In this document: positions 12,707-24,778 of the stretch, in pieces | Position numbering within the stretch: the stretch's first letter is position 1 | Layout: every line of letters begins with the position of its first letter | From: Mangifera indica | Lineage: Eukaryota > Streptophyta > Magnoliopsida > Sapindales > Anacardiaceae | Assembly (NCBI RefSeq): GCF_011075055.1 | Contig: NC_058139.1 | Span: 13,475,584 to 13,539,583, forward strand | Length of the DNA stretch: 64,000 nt | Direction: 5' to 3' | The notes under the pieces: model-generated | Database searches by the model: none | Told to the model about the DNA's origin: nothing | The model's input: only the letters and a program-made list of their open reading frames with translations | Position numbers and translations under genes: made by a program

Positions 12707-15700
12707 AGGATTGAAGGTGTACAAATTATTCAACACGGTTAGGTTGCATTGTTGAATTTGTAATTGCAAACTATCAACCGCCCAACAAAGAAGGAACCTA
12801 CTCTGCATGACGTATGTATACAAAAACACAAGGGAGTATCTAAATTCTGCGTAGTTTTTTTTCACTGCAACTTCATGGTTATACTATGCAGCATTTTACA
12901 TAAGTGTTTAGTATTCTGGAATTTTAGCCAAAGTCAATACATCATTTCACATGAGAATTGAAATTTTCAACTTCCGAAAATCACCGACTTTTTTATAAAT
13001 AAATAATCATAAATTATTTGATCTTGGGAGTGAAAATATCCTGCCAGAGAACTTGATGCATTATTATTATTTAATAAAATAAATAAAATAATATTAATAA
13101 CAAAAAATTAATTACTAGAATAACCTATAAATACCAAACATCCCATGGATGTTAAATAACATTCTCTCCATTTGATTTCAATTATGGTTACCAACATATT
13201 AATTTTATTCATAATATTTTTTTTTTGGTTGATTTTATAGTCTTATTGACAATTTAAAAAAAATTAATACTTTTCTAAAATTATAAAAAAAAAAACCTTA
13301 AAATAGTATAAAATCTTTATAAAAAAATTTCATAAATGTTTAAAATGCCTCTCAGTGTATTTTTTAAAAAATATTTCAAAAAATTGCTATAACATTTAAG
13401 ATCTGTTTTAAATACAAATAATTAATAAAAAGAGTGATTATATGGGATAATGAAAGTAAATATAATATTATTTATATAATCTTTATATATAAATAATAAT
13501 ATATTATTACATAATTAAATAATTAAACATAAAAATAAAATAATATATAATTATATAATAAAATAATATTATTTATATATAAAATTATATACATAATTTT
13601 ATGGTAAAATAAACGGGACCATAGATGTTAAAACGCGTTGGAAGTACAGCATTAAAATTAAAATTGAAATTGTGGATAGGTTTGGTGAGAAGTCAATAAC
13701 TCGCGAGCCTTTTGCTTATTACGAACCATTCAAATAGACAAAGAAAGGCAACATTAATTCATTTATAAAGAATAAGGTGCTATCATATCATGCCAGTAAA
13801 ACAATTTTATTTCAACATCCAAAATGCCCACTTTCACGTCAATTTCATTTCTTAAGTTTACGCTGGTGCAATAAATTAATTTGCACCAACTCTTTCACAT
13901 AATTATCTACCGATGTTACAAAAGAGTTGTGATGAAACTGGAATGGAGAATGTCCATGTGTTTCATAGAGTTGATTCAGATGTTTGAACAAAATTACATC
14001 TATAGAGAGATTCTTTGTAAAGTGAGTTTAAAAGATTTTCAGAGGAATTCTAAAGAGATATAATTTTTCTTTGTCTCTCTTCTAAACCTAAGTTGAGAGA
14101 GTGTTCTTATCATCCAATGATATATGGTGTCTAAAGGTTTTCCTTTATTAGCATATTTGTTCGATTAAGGATATAGGTGTAGAGTCAAAATTAAAACATG
14201 TTAGACATAGTTGGGTGTAATGTCATTACTTTATATTTAATATCATACATGTCATCTAACTAAATCAATCACTTTATATTTAATGCAATACAATTTGTTT
14301 AGTTGATACGGTGACGATTTTACTTATTTGTCTATACCATTAACTTGAATATTTTATTTAATGATAGATACGTAACTATAATCAAACAATGTAAATCTTT
14401 TCTTAAAGAAGATATATCATTCTTGTTATATTAATATAGAAACTCCTCTATTCATGTTACTTGATTATGTGTGTTCAAATGGTGTGAATTATCTATACAT
14501 CTTTAATATGAGTTTTTTATACATTTATGATGATGTATCGGATTGTTAGAATATTCTGTATACATTATATACCTGCCAAGCGGTAGCCAAGTGTTACATG
14601 AGGTACAATTGATAGGGGTAGGTTTTATCGTTGCTAAAGTTTCAAATGGGTTTGATGAGTTAAAAGTTCATTTAAATTAGATGAGTTGGATTTGGTGGTA
14701 CCATGTCATTCAATGACTTTAGACGCAAAGATTGATTTATGAATTGAAATTCGGAGCTTAAAATGTATATTTTATTTATCCATGATGTGATATCATTTAA
14801 TATGAAATATATTTTATATATGTTATTAGAAAGTATAAGACAAACTTTCTAATAGGGTTTTGATATATTTCTAGAGATTTTTTTATTTTATTTTAAGGCT
14901 TTTTTTATGCTACTTTTAAGAAGGTCTGCTTCATATATAGCAAACTCAAAACCATAAACGAAAAAAGAAGCTCGATAATATTAATAATCTGTTTCAAATT
15001 GTGTTTAAAATGAGAGCATTAGGTAAGAAAAATATGAAAATTAATAGTCATATTTTGTTGAACAGTCTAGCGAATAAATGCTAATTAATTAAGGAGAGAA
15101 GGAAATGAAAGGATGTAAGTGGGTGAAGCTAACATCTTCTTGGTAAGAAAGGAATAGCAGTAGCAGGAATAGCTCAACAATTAAATGGAGAACATAATAA
15201 ACGTTTTGATGACACAGCATTGATTATAAGCACTTTAAAAACTTTAATTTTGTAGAAGATAAATTTCACTTATCAAATCAATCAATAAAAATTCAATACA
15301 GTATCAAATTATATACTGTCATGTTATTTTGTATGAAAAAATTAGAAAAAAAAGTTTGTTTATAAAGTTTTTATTTGAAAATTTAAGTTGAATTTAGGTC
15401 TACAACTAAGAATTTCCATATAAAACAAATGAATATGAATAATTGGGAAGTGAGCAAGGAAATTCGAATCTCCCTCATTCATGTGAAGCACATATGAAAC
15501 AAAAGAAATAAATGAGAGGATAGAGGTGAGAGAGGTGTTGATTTAGGGGCAGGTATGGTGGGGACAAATGGGGGAATTGAGCAATGAATGGTGGGCAGAA
15601 ATTCATGCCGGGATTTGTCTTCAAATAACAACAAAATTTTCAAATGAAGGTAGTTTTGAATTAGTTGGATTGGGTTGTCTACTTGGGATTGTTTTACATC

Positions 15701-15945
15701 TAAATCTCACCTTTTCGCTCTGGTTGGAGATGATTTCATTAGTTTCCTATTTAAGAGGTGGGGCATTCTTTACATGACATTCTTTCATACTTTATGACAC
15801 CAATTTCAACTTTCAAGTCCACGTTTGTCAAGATACCCTATATGCTTTCTTAGCGGTGGGCATATATTAGATTCCTGTTGAATCTTATAATTTTGAATTT
15901 TTTTTTTTTTTAAATTCAAATTTCAAACCTTGACACATAACTAGA
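12707..15945. other. AT-rich intergenic region
   Basis: No gene supported. It includes the upstream region of the minus-strand kinase gene and one copy of a palindromic MITE family (listed separately). The open frames at 12764-12961, 13881-14063 and 15568-15777 have no recognisable domain and look like chance frames in AT-rich DNA. Confidence 0.5.
13455..13605. repeat. Palindromic AT-rich MITE-like element
   Basis: Arms read toward each other as 'tttatatataaataataatatatta' type and its complement, around a short core. The arm sequence, especially TTATTTATATATAAAATTAT on the right side, matches other copies at 24616-24778, 28775-28938, 43690-43810 and 44128-44272. Ends are approximate. Confidence 0.55.
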
Positions 15946-15949
15946 CATG

Positions 15950-16245
15950 CAAATAGGCTAGGTTAGGCTAGTCTCGGGCTCGAAGCACAAAAAAATGACC
16001 CAGCCAAGAAGGGCATAACCTTGATACTGTAGTAAACTAGGCTGAGCCGTGCCAGCCTGTGTGCCATAATTATTTAAAAATAAATAACTAAATAATAATT
16101 ATGATATAAATATTTATTTTCTATTAAAATTAACGGGTTAGCCTGTTTAAGGCCTAACATGATCTGAAGGCCTACAATTGTGCGTGCCTTAGGCCTGGTG
16201 GGCTGCATTGGAGCCACCCCAGTCTATTGATGCCTCTATATTAGA
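15950..16245. mobile_element. Non-autonomous hAT-like element (about 300 bp)
   Basis: A patch with higher GC and runs of GGCTAGG/GCCTGG-type sequence. The left end TAGACATGCAAATAGGCTA resembles the complement of the right end, TAGAGGCATCAATAGACTG, as imperfect terminal inverted repeats with the TA start typical of hAT elements. I did not find a convincing 8-bp duplication, so the boundaries may be off or the flanks mutated. The ends resemble those of the better-defined hAT element at 61204-61949. Confidence 0.5.
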
Positions 16246-17039
16246 CTCTTACTAAAACAATGAATCGCATGATTTTTACATATCTTACGAGGTCATATTA
16301 ACTTTCAATTAATTGTTATACATCAGAGCTATTAGGTTATGGGTTGATCATATTGTGTCATGCCTTATTTAGCGTGACTTGCTAGGTTCATGAGTCATGA
16401 AAATATGTAACATCATAATGGAATAAATGAGATGAAATGCTTACATCCAATATCATAGGATAGATGAAATGCTTGGCAATATCTCTTCTCAAAACTCTGG
16501 TAATCTTGTAGTAAAAATATGTAATTGATTCTCTCAATCTCCAAATAAAATAAAATAAAAAGCAAAAGAGAGTGATATGTATAAGTGTATGGGCATTGTG
16601 TTCTTAATCAACTCATCATTGTTATCATCATCAACCTCTCCTACCCAATGGAAAGTTATTTGTAAGGGTGGAAAATTAACTAGTGGAAAAATGCTTTCCA
16701 CTATTGAGCAATTATCACGCATTCACCAAGTAAGTGCTACACACAAAGTAATTGCACTCATGGGTGCCAATAACCAATATCTCCCACTCATGCATTCTGC
16801 ATGAGGTCGTCAAAACTATTTCCTCAAATTATTCATGAGATTATTCATACAAGTCAATGCCCTAGATCCATCTTCCCTTCAATCCTCATGTCATTCTAGT
16901 TAAAACTAACCGTTTTTCCAACTATGTTCTGTAACACTAAACATTCATGACCAAAAGTACCATGTCAAAGTAGTTGAACATTAGTTTATCACTTCATGAC
17001 TGTTAGGGTTGTGTCAATCATCACCTTCTATAGTTTAGG
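16246..17039. other. Intergenic, nothing recognised
   Basis: Two overlapping short frames on opposite strands (16534-16722 minus and 16577-16804 plus) have no known domain. No repeat or gene could be assigned. Confidence 0.4.
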
Positions 17040-17355
17040 TAATTGAAAAACCCCGTGAATGGATAAAAGGAACCTAAGGGGGTGAATAGGTATTTTAAAA
17101 ATTTTAATACACAAACAATTAATACACATAACCAACAAAAATAAATGCTTAAATATGAAGAGTATAGATAAGAAGAGCTCAATTATAGTCGTTTGAAACT
17201 TTCTCTTGCAAGTCTCCTACGTCCATTTTTTCAAACAAACTACGTTAGAGTTCCATTATTACTTCAAATCTTTTTAAAAGTAGTTTCACTAGGATTTCAC
17301 CCAATACAATAGTTGAATCAAGATTTCACCCACAAGTGTTTGAAATATGAAGATA
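17040..17355 (-). repeat. Ty1/copia LTR end, reverse orientation
   Basis: Reverse complement ends in a 'cctattcaccccc' block, the usual junction of Ty1/copia LTR and primer-binding region in many plants. It is collinear with 20535-20810 and 21185-21450 on the plus strand, sharing the blocks for 'tgggtgaaat', 'actattgtattgg', the Phe/Leu-like T-rich stretch and the final 'attcaccccc'. It is one inverted member of a three-copy set. Confidence 0.6.
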
Positions 17356-20300
17356 TTGTGTGCTAAAGTCTTTCAAAGGCAAATTACATAAGGTTAAGTA
17401 CAAGGTTTCTTTCAAAGATTTAAGTTTGAGCTCAGTAAGAGAAAGAAATAAGATAGCAATGAAGAATGTTAGCTAAGAATTATCACAATATGTTTTTTCT
17501 AACCTTTTTTCACTTCAAACTTGATTAATTTACAGAGTTGATGTGACTGAAAATGCAATATTTTTGTTAGGGATGAAAAACTAGTTGTTTATTTTCTGAA
17601 AATGATGTTTTACTCTTAAAACAACTTTGGCACTGGTGGCCTATTCAAATGGCATACCTAGGACTAAGTTTTATGGCTTAAGGTCAACCTCGTTCATAGT
17701 TCCTAATAAATAGCTTTAAATGCTTGCATCACAAAAGGAATAGACAACATGTCTTTGGCATGGGGAGTTTCCACTTTAAGTCTTTACTTAGCTTTAAATG
17801 CTTGCATCACAAAAGGAATAGACAACATGTCTTTGGCATGGGGAGCTTCCACTTTAAGTCTTTACATTTTAAAAATTTCAGAAGCCAACACTATATACAT
17901 GCTGACATGAAGCATGACATGTGTATCGCCTTGATTTTTCACATGGCACAAGAGACACTTCTCTAGCATGACTGAACATGAATTTTTTACTTTGACCTTG
18001 GTTGACTTCCTTGCATGATAAACTTCCTCGGTTTCCTTTCACAAATGACCAATCGCGGGCAACTTCTTGAAGAGGTACGATTGAACAAGCATTTTATTTA
18101 TTTTTCAAATTTGCCCTTTCCTTGAATGACTTAGCTTTGCTTGGTTCTAGGTTGTCTTTGTCATGCATGACTTGGAAGTAATTTGGCACAGGTGGCTTCT
18201 AGGAGGGCACAACTGGACAAGACTAAATATATCTTAGGACAAATTCTAGAAGCCAAAATGAGTTACACACGGGTCAAGCATGACTTCATGTTCGACTTGA
18301 TTTTCTTCATAAGCCAAGGATGCCACAAGAAGAGCAAGTCATTCTCGGATAGGGAATTTTGAGTCTTGGAAAGGTCTTTGGGCTTAAAAGTATATTTTAT
18401 AGTACTTAAAGACTAAAGTTAAATAATCCTAAAAGATTTTAGATGTATGTGAAAATATGAGATTTCATTTATCTAATTGGATTATCTAAGCCCAATTCAA
18501 ATTATTGCATATGTTGATTGTATGGTGGATAAGGATTTTGTCATATTCTTATCCACGCTCATGATTTTGGTTTATTGATAAATATCATAGGATTGGAATC
18601 AAAAGAGACCACCTAATCCAAGTGTAAGGATTAGGTGGGACAATGCAAGCTTAGGCATGACTTATGCATGGCCCGAGCATGACCAATTATAAAAGGCCAA
18701 GACTACTCAATCCAAGTACAAGGACCAGGGGGACAATGCAAGCTTAGGCATGTCTTAAGGCAATGTACAACTGGTCTATACACATGGATTGGTGGGCAAG
18801 GCCAAGACAACCTTGTCCTTAGACATGATTGGGCGGGCCTATGAGTGTGTATAAATACATCTTCTCTCACACATTTTACTTTTTGCATTTACCTTAGTCA
18901 TATAGAGAAGACCACCCATTCTAATCATATAAACCACAACCATCCTCAAGTTCTAGTAGACTCCAAGCATAATTTATGGCCTATGTTCCATTCATGCTTC
19001 ATGTAGATGAAGGTACAAGTTTATGTTTGGTCTTAGAGTGACTTCACTACTTTTCTCCATCAATGACAGATGAAAGAGCCACCTATATAGGTATATCTTT
19101 AAACACTTTATATGTGTTTAATTGTATGTTTGTCAATTAATCATTCTACCAAGTGATCCAAAGTAGGATTTGTGGTGATGTTTGCAAAAAATTTTGGATC
19201 TAATGGACTCATAGTATGAAGTACAATATTGGATCCAATGGACTCATAGTGAAGAGTCACAAATCCCTACAACATAGGGATTTCGTTTCATCACAACCTA
19301 TTATTCATTTCGTTGTTAAATGCCACAAATCCCTACAACATAGTCAAGAGTCACAAAGGTCAATAATTTGGTACAATATTGGATCTAATGGACTCATAGT
19401 GAAGAAACATGAATCCATTCTTTCACCTCTATTGATGGTCACTAAACACATGTTGTATGAAGTACAAGATATAGTGAAGTAACATTTTCAAGTAAAAGGT
19501 TTATGCCATATTTCTATATTGGACCCTTAGGTATTTTGATGATGATAAAAACCAAGTTTGAATAACTAACAAGTCTAAGGAGTATCTTAAAACATTACAA
19601 AATGGACAAAAGTTGAAAAATGTAAGTATGGACTTGATGAGCGAATGTGCATACTCAATCCAAGCTTGTCTATAAAGCAAAATTGACTCATGCATGAAGA
19701 CGAATGAGACTATGCATGTCCTCATTTACTTTTTTGGAATTTTGTCAAACTTTAGATTGGTGATGCACGTCTGTTTTTCAAATATAGATGTTCATGCATG
19801 ACCACTTTCAATCCAGTCATAAGGAAGTAATCCTTACTCATAATTTACATTCATATTCAAAAGGAGTCAATGTGGGAAAAATTCAAACATTGGAGTAACA
19901 CTTGTTCATGAGAAGGTTGAATACTCGTGCATGAAAAATTATGAAGACTTATGAGAGGGTTTCATGTGCATTGTTGTTGTTTGTGGTTAAAGTCAAAGTT
20001 AAGAGTTTTCAAGTCAATACCAAATGGGCACTTATGTAAAACCCAATATTGCCCATGCATAAGTTTAATTCTAGCCATTTAAGTCTTCATTCGTACTTAA
20101 CGTTCACAAATATGAAATTCTATAATGTTTTGAAATATAAAGAAAGTAATGACCATGAATATAAAAGGTACGTTTGTGTAGGCTCTTGGCGCGAGAAGAG
20201 AAATCTACCATTAGGGGTTTGAATGAGGTTGACTTGGTTTGAAAAAAAGTTATTAATCAAGAATGCCCGTTCACCCATGTTTTTCAAGAGAAATTTGTCA

Positions 20301-20534
20301 TTTTCAAATGTCAACGGATACTTTTCTCAACCCAAACAACTATGTCAACGCTTTCAACGTATTTTGCTTATAAATAGAGCCCATTTCAAGTTGGAAAAGG
20401 GTAGACATCATATTTTATTAGTCTTGCACTAATCTTTCTCAAAGCTCAAGCCTTCACTTTCTCTAACTAAGCTTACACTCACATTTTTTTGATGACTCTC
20501 ATACTAAAACTTGTGTATTAAGCCTTTAAGAGGC
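17356..20534. other. Diverged repeat-derived noncoding sequence with local duplications
   Basis: No gene. It contains an almost perfect 78-bp tandem duplication (17711-17866, listed separately), imperfect repeats at 18600-18760 (the block 'gggacaatgcaagcttaggcatg' recurs after about 90 bp) and at 19195-19400 (three copies of 'ggatc(t/c)aatggactcatag'). These are typical of LTR or LTR-flanking sequence. Lying between inverted copia LTR ends, it is probably the remains of one or more copia insertions, but no pol motif was found. Confidence 0.45.
17711..17866. repeat. Tandem duplication, 78 bp x 2
   Basis: The unit beginning TAGCTTTAAATGCTTGCATC at 17711 is repeated from 17789 with a single visible mismatch (gagtttcc versus gagcttcc). 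Near identity shows that this duplication is much younger than the surrounding decayed repeats. It creates a repeated peptide in an open frame, which I regard as accidental. Confidence 0.85.
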
Positions 20535-20812
20535 ATTTCAACACTCAAATACTTGTATTCAAATCATTATGGGTGAAATTCTATATTAACTATTGTATTG
20601 GATAAAATCTCAAATAAGCTAGTGTAAAACTTTAAGAGTTTAGTCGGTTGTTTGAGAAAGTAGACACATGAGACTTGAAAGAGAAAAATCTGAATCATTA
20701 TAAACACTGAGCATTTTCTATCCCTTTCTTTGTTTATCTTTACTTTTATAATTGCTTGTGTTAGTTTTTAAATTGTGTTTAAATTTTTAAAAAATCCTAT
20801 TCACCCCTTACT
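20535..20812 (+). repeat. Ty1/copia LTR end, plus orientation (copy a)
   Basis: Runs from 'tatgggtgaaattctatattaactattgtattgg' type sequence to a final 'cctattcacccctta'. It matches 21185-21450 in the same orientation and 17040-17355 in reverse. Confidence 0.6.
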
Positions 20813-21184
20813 AGAATCATTAGCCATTAAAGGGTTTTTTATTCCATACTATATATATGTTGGATCGCAATGTGTTTTGATAACCATAAAAATAAGGTTA
20901 AATGTATTAAATTGTCCAAGACATGACTTAGGTCATGACCAATTTGGACTAAACTTGAAAATGTCAAAAACAAGTTGATATATGATCATGCACCCTTGAT
21001 GCACACCCATGCATAGTTCATTTTTCAGTAGTTCATGCAAAGGTATGGAATAGTATGTGTTGCCTCTTTGTGCTTCTAGAATCTTAGGCATCAATTAGAT
21101 TTGCCATGCATGTTGAGAAAGTGCCCGCAAAATACATATATCATGTGTAGAGGCATTTTATACTTCATGTTTTATTTTTGATCA

Positions 21185-21450
21185 CTTATGGGTGGAATTC
21201 TAGATCAACTATTGTATTTGGCAAAATTCCAAAGAACGATTCTAAAGAGGGTTATTTCACTAATGAAACTTTAAGTGGTTTTCTTGAAGAAGTTGACATA
21301 TAAATGTTGGGTCAAAAAGCTTCAAAATCTTGAGCATTTCTAACTCTCTTTCTTTACTTTATGTTCATACTTACCTTATGTGAATTTTATTTTTTGCTCT
21401 TGTGTGTAGTTTAAATTGTGGTTTAGTTATTCATAAATCTTATTCTCCCC
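21185..21450 (+). repeat. Ty1/copia LTR end, plus orientation (copy b)
   Basis: Starts near 'cttatgggtggaattctagatc' and ends in 'cttattctccccctctaag'. A degenerate primer-binding-like sequence follows at about 21487-21500 ('ttggcattagagctt', compared with the usual TGGTATCAGAGC for initiator Met tRNA) and then a broken gag start at 21552. This is the order expected for the 5' part of a copia element. Confidence 0.65.
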
Positions 21451-21551
21451 CTCTAAGATTATGTAATCCATTAGGGTGTTTGTGATTGGCATTAGAGCTT
21501 GAACTCTATATTTCAAAATATAACAATTTTTAGAGTAAAAGATCATTTAGA

Positions 21552-21830
21552 ATGGCTAACTCATCTAACCCTTTTTTTAGTGAAGGCCAATGCACTATAA
21601 GACCACAATTGTTTTGTACTGTAAACTATAATCAATAGAAAATTAGAATGAGACTCTATATATGATCAATAGATTATAAATTATGAAAGATTATAAAGTG
21701 TGGTAAACTAGTGCCAAAAGACCTTAAGACCAACAAACCTAAGAATAAATTGGATTATATCGATAAAGATGAGAAACTTTTGAGTTTAAATGCAAAAGCC
21801 ATTAATATGTTGTTTTATTTTTTAAATTGA
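21552..21830 (+). pseudogene. Ty1/copia gag N-terminus, broken
   Basis: Reads from ATG (MANSSNPFF) in one frame to a stop at 21830, interrupted by in-frame stops at three places. Recognisable pieces follow the plant copia gag pattern: a start 'MANSSNP', 'KIRMRLYI' (for WKxRMRxYL), 'SIDYKL', and 'LSLNAKAINMLF' (for LNAKAxNxLYxAL). The usual Trp residues are replaced by stop codons (TGA/TAG). Downstream gag-pol is absent, so the insertion is truncated. Confidence 0.7.
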
Positions 21831-24600
21831 GCTAAATTTAATATAGTCTCTTCTTGTGAATCAATATTTAAATGAGCTTGCTTGCCACTCTAACACAATA
21901 AACTCATTGTGTCTCATTTTTTCTTGCTTCCTTCAAAGTGTCAAAAGCAATTAGTTGTATGAGTGAGCCAACAAAAACTTATAGACATATCTGACATATG
22001 TATGCGTAGTCTCAAAACAACCTCCTAACACAATAACTCAAAATTTGCATAAACAGTGAATATATCTCAATGGCATAAGTGATCATCAAAGTCTATAATA
22101 CAACGACTACCATCCACAAAGTTCTAACGCTCTAACATGAGCCACATAAGCATCTTTAGCAATAGGCTTGATTTTATGATTTGCGGCCATATGATCCATA
22201 GGTATATACTTTAAGATCACTTCTTTATGTTGAACTATAAATCTAATGAAGTGGCATTTGATATCAATGTTTGGTTCTATGTACCATGGTACTTAGGATC
22301 TTTCGTTATAGTAGGTGCTACAAAACTAATCATCTAGTCAATGTATTAGCACTAATTTTTAATTGTATCGAGATCATATTAAAAAAATTGAATTCTTTTA
22401 TCAATTATTTTACGTTATGTAATTAGTTGAATATACTTAGGATAGTAAAACTATGATAAGGGGATTGGTGTGTGTCACTAATTGTGAGGACACTATATTC
22501 ATATATGGTGGTCATTGTAAAAATATTAATAGTCGCAATATTACTTTAAATTGGGGCATAGATTAAACAATCGATACTATCATAACATTGAATTATCATA
22601 CTAAAAGGTAACGACAAATCTTATATATCAAGATTTTTTATTGTAGCATGATGTAACACATAGTTGTGTGTTGAGTAAGCATGTTTACTTGATTGACCCG
22701 CGTAGATAAATTTTCCCTATAACTAGATTGCTTTGTTTTAGGATAAACTATCCTAAAATAGTGAGACACTGATAGTATAGCTAGTGGCTATAAAAATCGT
22801 GTAATTGAACTTCTTGGGCATGTAAACTTTTTGAGTTTGAGTGTTTTTAAGGTTTGTGAATTAGTAAGGAGTTTTATAATTTTTCTCTTCTAAATATCAC
22901 ATATTTGTGTAGAATAAGCTACTTGGATTCGGTCTAATCAAATATTTATATATTATTTTTTAATGGGTTTGTTCTATATTTCTTGGGTTTGAATGTTATA
23001 TCCCAATACTAATAAATTATACTAATGAATCCTAAAATTTGATATAATAACATTCATGTGAAAAAAAGAAGAGTTTATCATAGTCAAAGTAAAAAGCATT
23101 TTGTACATAATATTGTATTCCTATTGAACTTGACAGCCTGTGGAAGATTATGAGAGAATTCAAACCTCAAATCTAACTTTTTGATATATCATATTAAATT
23201 TTCGTTAAACCAATTTTTATGCTTAAAAGTAAACAGAAAATATATTAATAATGACCACCGCTGAGTGTTTATGTTTATGGCGATATATTTGAAGTAAAAG
23301 ATAAATATAGAAATCATTATCATCGAATTCAACAGATTAGGTTAAAGTCATGATCAGTAATTAAGTATTAGCTTAATAAAACAATTTATTATCGTTGGAT
23401 CACCGATTCTTTGAAAGAGATATTTCGGTGCACTTATTAGAGGCTATGATGTCTACATGCATGATTATCTATTTACTTTATCCAAATTATTTCTACCATT
23501 GGATTTAGCAAACTTTTGAAACTTACTGTGATTGACAAAAATTTAATAATAATAATCTACATATTATGAGAATTTTAGTATTTAACACAGGACTTGCTCT
23601 TTCTGCGTAGGGATAAATATTATTTATTATGAATTCACACGTGAAGCACATTTTCTCTTTATCACAGTTTGTAACCCTTTGTGTTCACATTCTCTCTTTA
23701 TTTATTTATTTTTCTTTCTTATGGGTTCCACATTTTCCATGCATTTTTTAAATGTATAATATTAATTATGTGTATCGTATAAATTCCTCTAATATCTAGC
23801 CATTAAAAGTTCAAATTTGTTTTTTTATCAAATACCTATTGTGTTTAGAATTGTATTTGTAAGTGTGTTTGGTCTTTCATGTAATGAATACTACTATTTT
23901 TGACACATCGTTAGGTTCTTATTGTTTACGTTTGAAAGAAATTTAGTTTTTGTCAAATTTGTCAACAATGCTAAGAGTTCTTTGGAAGTTAAATCAATTA
24001 ATTTTTTTTGACAAAATTTAGGGTTGAATTGATGACAATTTTGAAATTAATGAATGCTCACCACAAAAAATGTTAAGCACATGATACTACAGTCATTTTT
24101 TCAAAACGCATGGAGGGTATAGTGGAAACAACCTTTTATTTTCTCTGAAATGTGGTTTTTCAATCACTGGATCGAATAGTTTGGATGGTTGAGAATTAAT
24201 GTAAATTGTATAATTACCATATAAATTGTACAACTTGAATGTAATTTTGAAAATAATATATAAACCTAAATGTTCTTGCATGCAATTCGATAAATATTTA
24301 ACAATATTATTCGAGTAAATTCTCTAAAATACAAAGTAAGTTTCATATTTTTTACTTTTTTCTATCATTCTTTAATATTTAAACATTTCAGAAGGAGATA
24401 AAGATTACTACATTTAGCAGAGCATCATTTTGCGGCCAGTTTTCTGGAAAACGTTTACTTTTTGACTTTAACGTTCATCGATCAACTTTCTTTCTTTTCT
24501 TAATTTTCACTTTTGAAAAGAAGAGAAAGACGTGTAACAAAATTTAATATTGACAATTGGGGTTGGGCATTTCTCTTTCATCCATGCTTGACAGAAGAAT
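21831..24600. other. AT-rich intergenic, one dispersed repeat segment
   Basis: No gene supported. The segment at about 22440-22740 resembles 3890-4260. The only open frames (for example 24093-24281 minus) lack domains. Confidence 0.4.
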
Positions 24601-24615
24601 AAATATATAAAAAGA

Positions 24616-24778
24616 TATGTATTTAAATAATATATATAATTTTATATATAAATAATCATATATTATTATATAATTAGATATTATTTTATCTGAAATTTAA
24701 AATTATTTAATTATATAATGACATATTATTATTTATATATAAAATTATATATATTATTTATATATATAATACTATTCA
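24616..24778. repeat. Palindromic AT-rich MITE-like element
   Basis: Two arms of about 65-75 nt are near-perfect reverse complements (right arm contains TTATTTATATATAAAATTAT) around a core near 24680-24700. It belongs to the same family as 28775-28938 and 44128-44272. Such a palindrome would form a very long AT hairpin. Confidence 0.7.

Noticed and set aside
17724..17966. Small protein with an internal duplicated 26-residue segment
   Set aside because: The repeat is caused by the 78-bp DNA tandem duplication in retrotransposon-derived sequence.
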